Assembly: GCA_027692465.1 (NCBI GenBank)
Contig: JAQEYU010000001.1
Coordinates: 1,559,338 to 1,623,337, forward strand
Reading direction: 5' to 3'
From: Enterococcaceae bacterium OF42-14pH9A
GTDB lineage: Bacteria > Bacillota > Bacilli > Lactobacillales > Enterococcaceae
DNA: 64,000 nt
Within the stretch, counting starts at the first letter, position 1, and each line of letters starts with the position of its first letter. The notes under the pieces were generated by a model. That model was not told the DNA's origin. It did no database searches and saw only the letters and a list, made by a program, of their open reading frames with translations. Of this stretch, positions 63,184-64,000 are shown in pieces. A program made the translations under genes and the position numbers.

Positions 63184-63522
63184 ATGGAAAAGAAATGTTT
63201 GAAAACAAAGGATAATTTGTGGGTATTGTTTAATGGTTCGGAATACGTAATTGGTCTGAGTTCTCAGGCGCAAGAAGACTTGGGCAAAGTGACCTTCGCC
63301 AACCTGCCTAAACCGGGCGCAGCTGTCAAACAAGGCGAGCCGCTGATCGAAGTAGAAGCTGAAAAAGCGGTCCAGGAGTTTCCGGCACCTTTGTCCGGAA
63401 CGATTTCTTCTGTCAATGACAAGATTGCTGAAAATATTGATGTCTTGAATGACGAAGATGAGATGAATGCCTGGCTGGTTGCGTTGAAAGACGTGGATAC
63501 CGCCGAATTCGACAACCTTTAA
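63184..63522 (+). CDS. GcvH-like lipoyl carrier protein
   Basis: 112 residues with the H-protein fold: GLSSQAQEDLGKVTFANLP, the lipoylation loop IEVEAEKAVQEF (Lys 61) and PAPLSGTISSVND. There are no glycine cleavage genes in this window. In many lactobacillales lone GcvH-like proteins act as lipoyl relay for 2-oxoacid dehydrogenases; which role applies here is inference. Confidence 0.87.
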   Translation: MEKKCLKTKDNLWVLFNGSEYVIGLSSQAQEDLGKVTFANLPKPGAAVKQGEPLIEVEAEKAVQEFPAPLSGTISSVNDKIAENIDVLNDEDEMNAWLVALKDVDTAEFDNL

Positions 63523-63540
63523 AAGCCGTTTTCTGTTCAA

Positions 63541-63567
63541 AAGCCGCCAGACTTTCGGCGGCTTTTT
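63541..63567 (+). terminator. Terminator after the GcvH-like gene
   Basis: Stem AAGCCGCC/GGCGGCTT followed by TTT. Confidence 0.85.
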
Positions 63568-63633
63568 GAGTGGCGAGCACATGGCGAGGGTTGAAGGGCC
63601 GCGCAATGGCTGGAAATTTCTGAAATTTTCTTG

Positions 63634-63662
63634 TTGACAGTCGGAAAACAGCTTGCTATAAT
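63634..63662 (+). promoter_or_regulatory. Perfect consensus promoter of the right T-box leader
   Basis: TTGACA (63634-63639), 17 nt, TATAAT (63657-63662). Confidence 0.9.
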
Positions 63663-63668
63663 CATCAT

Positions 63669-64000
63669 CAATAACAACACAACTGAAAGCTTTGAAAAGA
63701 AGAGTACGTTTTGGAGTCGTTCACAGAGAGCCCTGTCAGCTGAAAAAGGGTAACGGAAGAGAAGCAGAAGATGGTCTTTGAGCAGATCAAGTGAGCAGCA
63801 GCAAGCTTGATACGGGCACGCCCGTTACAGCGTCACGGTATACGGAATGCTTCAGGTATCAAAAACCAGCATCAGCCTCCACGTACCGGATGAGGTTATT
63901 ATTGTGAAATAATAACGAACCAAGGTGGTAACACGAAATGACAGAGTCGTTTCGTCCTTTGCAGCAGCAATGCTGTATCGTGACGAGGCGGCTTTTTATT
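63669..64000 (+). promoter_or_regulatory. T-box riboswitch leader, target gene outside the window
   Basis: Stem I elements: AGTACG at about 63703, apical CAGAGAG...CTGAAAAAGGG, then a 3' strand with GAAGATGGTCTTTGAGC. T-box core AAGGTGGTAACACG near 63923-63936, then terminator arms GTCGTTTCGTCC.../GACGAGGCGGC with TTTTTATT at the window end. A candidate specifier triplet is ATG (Met) near 63773; low confidence. The regulated gene would begin just beyond 64000. Confidence 0.82.

Overview
The window reads as a low-to-mid GC Gram-positive chromosome of the order Lactobacillales, most like an enterococcus or close relative. The evidence is AGGAGG-type ribosome binding sites, T-box leaders, lipobox signal peptides, a GcvH-like lipoyl protein beside an ArsC/Spx-family protein, and sugar-import genes. 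The genus cannot be fixed from this sequence alone. The chromosomal arms look clearly richer in G+C than the prophage in the middle.

Left arm (1-26,052). A B12-dependent methionine synthase is split into a reactivation-domain protein (partial at the window edge) and an 832-residue catalytic protein. An aldo/keto reductase follows. Next is an alpha-galactoside utilisation cluster: LacI regulator, lipoprotein sugar-binding protein, two permeases and GH36 alpha-galactosidase; no ATPase subunit is present. Then come a Crp/Fnr-type regulator divergent from an MFS transporter, an orphan gene resembling enterocin-A-type immunity proteins, a T-box-controlled DAHP synthase, a ROK-family kinase, glyA, an ABC exporter pair, upp and an alpha/beta hydrolase. 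The spacers carry two families of short interspersed repeats, large hairpins and a 57-bp direct repeat in front of aroG.

Prophage (26,083-60,895). A complete temperate siphophage of about 34.7 kb sits in the 3' half of a tRNA-Thr(CGT) gene, bounded by a perfect 81-bp direct repeat (attL 26083-26163, attR 60815-60895). From right to left it holds integrase, a lipoprotein moron, ImmA-type metalloprotease and CI-type repressor, a switch region with three TTAACAN5TGTTAA-like operators and overlapping opposed promoters, an early/replication block (SNF2 helicase, VRR-NUC nuclease, Cas4-like nuclease fused to a RecA/AAA ATPase, DUF669 protein, family B-like DNA polymerase, P4/D5-type primase-helicase), an iteron cluster, a late regulator, HNH nuclease, terminase, portal, ClpP-like protease, capsid, tail, baseplate, a GDPD enzyme, holins and a CHAP endolysin. 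Nearly everything outside the lysogeny module is on the minus strand.

The most striking signals are translational. The major capsid and major tail protein genes end in the same layout: GCG-TCA-AAA, a 5-nt spacer, then a covarying stem-loop. In both, the -1 frame continues for 21-22 codons into related tails containing PTADGA. The tail chaperone has a third, classical A-AAA-AAA slip site. The primase and DNA polymerase appear to start at ATT and ATC, each exactly 7 nt after AGGTG. A self-contained moron (promoter, 78-codon gene, terminator) lies opposite the polymerase start.

Right arm (60,896-64,000). A small 78-residue protein, RodA/FtsW, an ArsC/Spx-family protein, a GcvH-like protein, and a T-box leader with a perfect consensus promoter whose target gene lies beyond the window.
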